Source of the DNA: Flavitalea plasmicola
GTDB lineage: Bacteria; Bacteroidota; Bacteroidia; Chitinophagales; Chitinophagaceae
Reading direction: 5' to 3'
Assembly (NCBI RefSeq): GCF_030546645.1
Contig: NZ_JAUOTO010000013.1
Coordinates: 62,001 to 126,000 of the forward strand
DNA: 64,000 bases
The notes under the pieces were generated by a model, which did not search any database, had not been told where the DNA came from, and saw only the letters and a program-made list of their open reading frames with translations. The translations under genes and the position numbers were made by a program. Of this stretch, positions 61,514 through 64,000 are shown one piece after another. The number at the start of each line of letters is the position of its first letter. Position 1 is the first letter of the stretch.

Positions 61514-62473
61514 TCATCCCGGCAGATGAATAGGGATCATAAAAATATTCCCTTTCCCATTAAAGATCCCATTCATTTCTTTCGACAATGCATCATAGTC
61601 CAGGGGAAGAGATTTAGGATCCCTCTTGTAGTAACCCTTTATCCGCGTGGACGTAAAGTACAGCATCTTCCCGTCAGGTGAAACCGTAGGATCATAGTTG
61701 CTGCTGCCGTCGTTTATCTGGGACCCAAATTTCTCCCCCGCACCCCAGGTATCGCCGTGTCGATAGCTGATATAAAGATCGTTCCCGCTGACAAAAATGA
61801 TATAGCTTTCGTCGGGCGCAAGGTATGGATCGCTAACCTCTTCGTTGCCGTTCAGCATCAGCGGCTTCGGCTCGCCGTAATGATCCACCATCCATTTTGC
61901 AAAAAAGCTCTTTCCCTTGCCGCTTTTGTCCCTTCTTGGAGAATAGAAACACAGGTCTTTGCTCCGGCTGATCGTTGGCGCATAATTCCCGATACCGTCC
62001 ATATTGAAGCTGTCTTTCAAGCAATGCGGCTCAGACCAGTTATTGCTATCGATCCGGTCGGCGTACCACAGATGGGTAGATCGCTTTAATTTATTTTCTC
62101 CTGTGGTATCCAGTGGACGGTTCGAAACAAAATAGATCTGCCTGCCATCGGGACTAAGGAAGGGATCCCAATCGCCCCAAATGCCCGAAAAGGCGGCTAC
62201 ATGCGGTTTTTCCCATTGCCCCCCCACTCTCTTCGAATAACAGATCTCCATCGAAATAGTGCCCTGCGCAAAATAGACAGTATTGCCATCGGGAGTAAAT
62301 GTCGCCGCAACTTCCTCAAAGGGACTTGATACCACACCTGGTGCGAATACTATTGGCTTGTCGCTGGTGTCGACTATACTACGGGAATTACCCTGAGCTG
62401 ACGCAACGACGATTGATCCTAAGAAGATACAAAATGCAAAATAGCTTTTTGAAAGGAAGGTCGGGCTAAGCAT
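61514..62473 (-). CDS. Secreted PD40/TolB-like beta-propeller protein
   Basis: 319 residues. A signal peptide (YFAFCIFLGSIVVASAQ) is followed by repeated PD40 strands: FTPDGNTVYFAQG, LSPDGRQIYFVSNRP, LAPDESYIIFVSG and VSPDGKMLYFTSTR. The repeats build a six-bladed propeller like that of TolB. It is a periplasmic or surface binding protein; no enzyme domain is attached. It converges with the GyrI-like gene. Confidence 0.88.
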   Translation of the reverse strand: MLSPTFLSKSYFAFCIFLGSIVVASAQGNSRSIVDTSDKPIVFAPGVVSSPFEEVAATFTPDGNTVYFAQGTISMEICYSKRVGGQWEKPHVAAFSGIWGDWDPFLSPDGRQIYFVSNRPLDTTGENKLKRSTHLWYADRIDSNNWSEPHCLKDSFNMDGIGNYAPTISRSKDLCFYSPRRDKSGKGKSFFAKWMVDHYGEPKPLMLNGNEEVSDPYLAPDESYIIFVSGNDLYISYRHGDTWGAGEKFGSQINDGSSNYDPTVSPDGKMLYFTSTRIKGYYKRDPKSLPLDYDALSKEMNGIFNGKGNIFMIPIHLPG

Positions 62474-62515
62474 GGCGGTGGTATATTTATCATCCGAATA
62501 TAAGTACGGATTTGG

Positions 62516-62680
62516 CTATTCCCAACGTAAGCCGGCATAAAAGACGTTATATTCAATGAGTCCCGGACTTTCTTCAACGGTTAGCTGGTCCAAACTCTTT
62601 AGGCCCTTCTTTTTGGTTCTGTCATTGATACGACTCCAAAATCACTACTAAATCCATATTGAATAACAATAAGCGCATAA
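62516..62680 (-). pseudogene. Possible tail of a decayed outer-membrane protein
   Basis: In one minus-strand frame the DNA just downstream of the YcxB-like gene reads YALIVIQYGFSSDFG. In another it reads GPANPVEESPGLIEYNVFYA then GLRWE and a stop at 62516. Alternating hydrophobic and aromatic residues with a terminal strand suggest the end of a beta-barrel protein broken by a frameshift. The two frames may instead be chance. No other part of the gene remains. Confidence 0.3.
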
Positions 62681-63274
62681 TTATTGTAATTTAATTTCTT
62701 CTTTAACACTAACAGGATCATTGATCTTTTGTCGAATAAATTTCTTTAGCTCGTCATACTCCGCGGCTTCCATTGATTTGGAAGGGAACAAGTACTCCGA
62801 CCCCGATTCGCTATTCAACAAAATGCGGATAGGCGATATAGAAACCCTTCTGATATTACTCCATTTTTCGATAATTGTTTCATCGTCATTGACCACTTCA
62901 AAAGAATGTAATTTCAGGTTAAGGTATTGCTTTTCGTATTGGGCCACCTCTTTTAAGTATAAATTGACTCCATTTTTCCATTGAATATATTGCTTTGCCC
63001 TAATTGAAAACAAATAAAGACAATAAACAACAGCCACCGCTGTCGCACAGAAAAAAAATGCCCAAGCGACTTGATAAGAAAAATATAATAAGTAAAACAC
63101 CCCTGAAAGGACAGTAAAAATGATTGCGGCAATCAGAAGTGCCTTGGTTGGTTTATAGGAAAAGATGCTACCCTTTCCGTCAGCGAAATAGATCTCTTTT
63201 ATTGATTGCGCCCCATTTGTTAGTTTAATGGAAGAAACCGTATCTGAGCCGGTAAGTTCTATAGAGACAGCCAT
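62681..63274 (-). CDS. YcxB-like membrane protein
   Basis: 197 residues. Two adjacent membrane helices (about 43-61 and 66-90: LLIAAIIFTVLSGVFYLLYF, AWAFFFCATAVAVVYCLYLF) are followed by a cytoplasmic beta domain (LHSFEVVNDDETIIEKWSNI, RRVSISPIRILLNSESGSEY, LFPSKSMEAAEYDELKKFI). The end matches the YcxB-like C-terminal domain. Function is unknown. It is divergent from a second YcxB-like gene at 63522. Confidence 0.75.
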   Translation of the reverse strand: MAVSIELTGSDTVSSIKLTNGAQSIKEIYFADGKGSIFSYKPTKALLIAAIIFTVLSGVFYLLYFSYQVAWAFFFCATAVAVVYCLYLFSIRAKQYIQWKNGVNLYLKEVAQYEKQYLNLKLHSFEVVNDDETIIEKWSNIRRVSISPIRILLNSESGSEYLFPSKSMEAAEYDELKKFIRQKINDPVSVKEEIKLQ

Positions 63275-63521
63275 GTAATTGGGTTTTGCGCTCTAAGCTA
63301 ATAAAACCTACTAAATTGTGCAACTAACCGCTCCGGCTTGCTTTTTGCCACAAACTCATTCCGGCAAAATTCACAGACTTTCAGGATCCCATGTTATTAC
63401 TCATAATAAGGGGTTTAATCGATATTCCCTCCGGAAAACCATATCATATCGTATTATACTTTATCATAACATTTCATTTATCAAATGGATCGTATATTTA
63501 ATAGCTAATCCTTAAGATAAA

Positions 63522-64000
63522 ATGGCACAGCGTGAGACCTACACCTTACACCAAACGTTGAAACTATCCGAGATCTTGCTTGGTGCTTACTATATCGCGT
63601 CAAGAACAAAAATAATCAAGGTTGTCTTTTTCTTTGTCTTAATTATTGGCGTATTGCGGGAATCATTAGCGTTGGCCCTGGCTACACAAAGTTCAATCAA
63701 ATGGTATATAGTGATATTTGACACTATAGCCGGCCCTCTATTCATTTTCCTCTTTTTTTTTGTTTTCATATCGTTAGGGGTCATTCTGCTTACCGTCATC
63801 CGTCCTGGCAATTACCGTGACTTGACGTATCGGTTCACGCATTGGGGAATGGAGAAGTCAGGCAAAAACATTGACTTCACCAGACCATGGAGCAAATTTC
63901 TCCGCCTTCGGGAGAGCAAACATTTTCTATTTCTCTATATATCAGAAAATGATGCTCACTTTTTTCACAAGAAAGCGTTTGTAAACGACCAGGAGATAGA
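63522..64000 (+). CDS. YcxB-like membrane protein (5' part, runs off right edge)
   Basis: The ATG at 63522 opens a frame that continues to the edge (159 codons visible). Two membrane helices lie at about 31-50 and 69-95 (IIKVVFFFVLIIGVLRESLA, GPLFIFLFFFVFISLGVILL). A cytoplasmic domain follows (YRFTHWGMEKSGKNIDFTRP, FLFLYISENDAHFFHKKAF), which matches the YcxB-like family and is nearly complete. Role unknown; it is the divergent partner of the gene at 62681. Confidence 0.75.
   Translation, partial: MAQRETYTLHQTLKLSEILLGAYYIASRTKIIKVVFFFVLIIGVLRESLALALATQSSIKWYIVIFDTIAGPLFIFLFFFVFISLGVILLTVIRPGNYRDLTYRFTHWGMEKSGKNIDFTRPWSKFLRLRESKHFLFLYISENDAHFFHKKAFVNDQEI

Noticed and set aside
1-64000. CRISPR arrays, tRNA or rRNA genes, intact insertion sequences, integrases
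   Set aside because: No regular spacer array, cloverleaf, ribosomal sequence, transposase or recombinase motif was found on either strand.

Overview
The window comes from a Bacteroidota genome, most probably family Chitinophagaceae (Chitinophaga/Niastella/Puia-like). Supporting evidence is a SusC/SusD pair with DUF4959 and DUF4998 partners, a SprB-repeat surface protein, a secreted protein with a type IX secretion (T9SS)-like C-terminus, BlaI/M56 regulators, several -7 elements of the TAnnTTTG type, few Shine-Dalgarno sequences, and a moderate GC content near 50%. No rRNA, tRNA, CRISPR array, intact insertion sequence or phage gene was seen.

Layout. 1-2162: 5' part of a large SprB-repeat surface protein running off the left edge. 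2263-2867: a decayed patch (amidohydrolase remnant meeting a lone hydrolase-associated domain). 2901-3957: ECF sigma factor and membrane partner. 4179-5597: AAA+/DUF234 ATPase behind an alternating repeat array. 5716-13491: a transglutaminase / circularly permuted ATP-grasp / alpha-E / zinc peptidase cluster, probably a peptide-bond-forming modification system. 13595-15417: BlaI repressor and BlaR1-type M56 peptidase, divergent from that cluster. 15758-24905: XRE regulator, NTF2-like lipoprotein, TonB-dependent receptor, pyruvate:ferredoxin oxidoreductase, ThuA protein and small proteins. 24950-34956: Gfo/Idh/MocA oxidoreductase, a 1370-residue secreted nuclease-like protein, chloroperoxidase-type hydrolase, aldo/keto reductase and a TPR protein. 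34990-39438: metallophosphoesterase, small proteins including an unlisted 21-residue membrane peptide, and a YfhO-type membrane protein.

39480-48255 is a polysaccharide utilization locus on the minus strand: GH29 alpha-L-fucosidase, SusC, SusD, a DUF4959-type surface lipoprotein and a DUF4998 lipoprotein. It is divergent from a histidine kinase and OmpR-type response regulator (48358-50500) that probably control it. The logic is binding and import of a fucosylated glycan, with fucose release at or inside the outer membrane.

50564-64000 is a patchwork of small accessory genes: cupin, DUF1826 protein, a signal peptidase I homologue whose nucleophile position reads Ala, secreted DinB protein, FtsX/MacB-type permease, DUF6933 protein, AraC regulator with a GyrI-like partner, PD40 protein and two YcxB-like membrane proteins. 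It also holds gene remnants: a sigma-54 activator tail, an FAD oxidoreductase with an out-of-frame deletion, and a possible outer-membrane protein tail.

The most interesting candidates are the amidoligase/transglutaminase/peptidase cluster with its neighbouring BlaI-type operator, the Ser-to-Ala signal peptidase, and the ~26-bp-period alternating repeats before the AAA+ gene. All family names are recognised by eye from sequence motifs; no database search was run.
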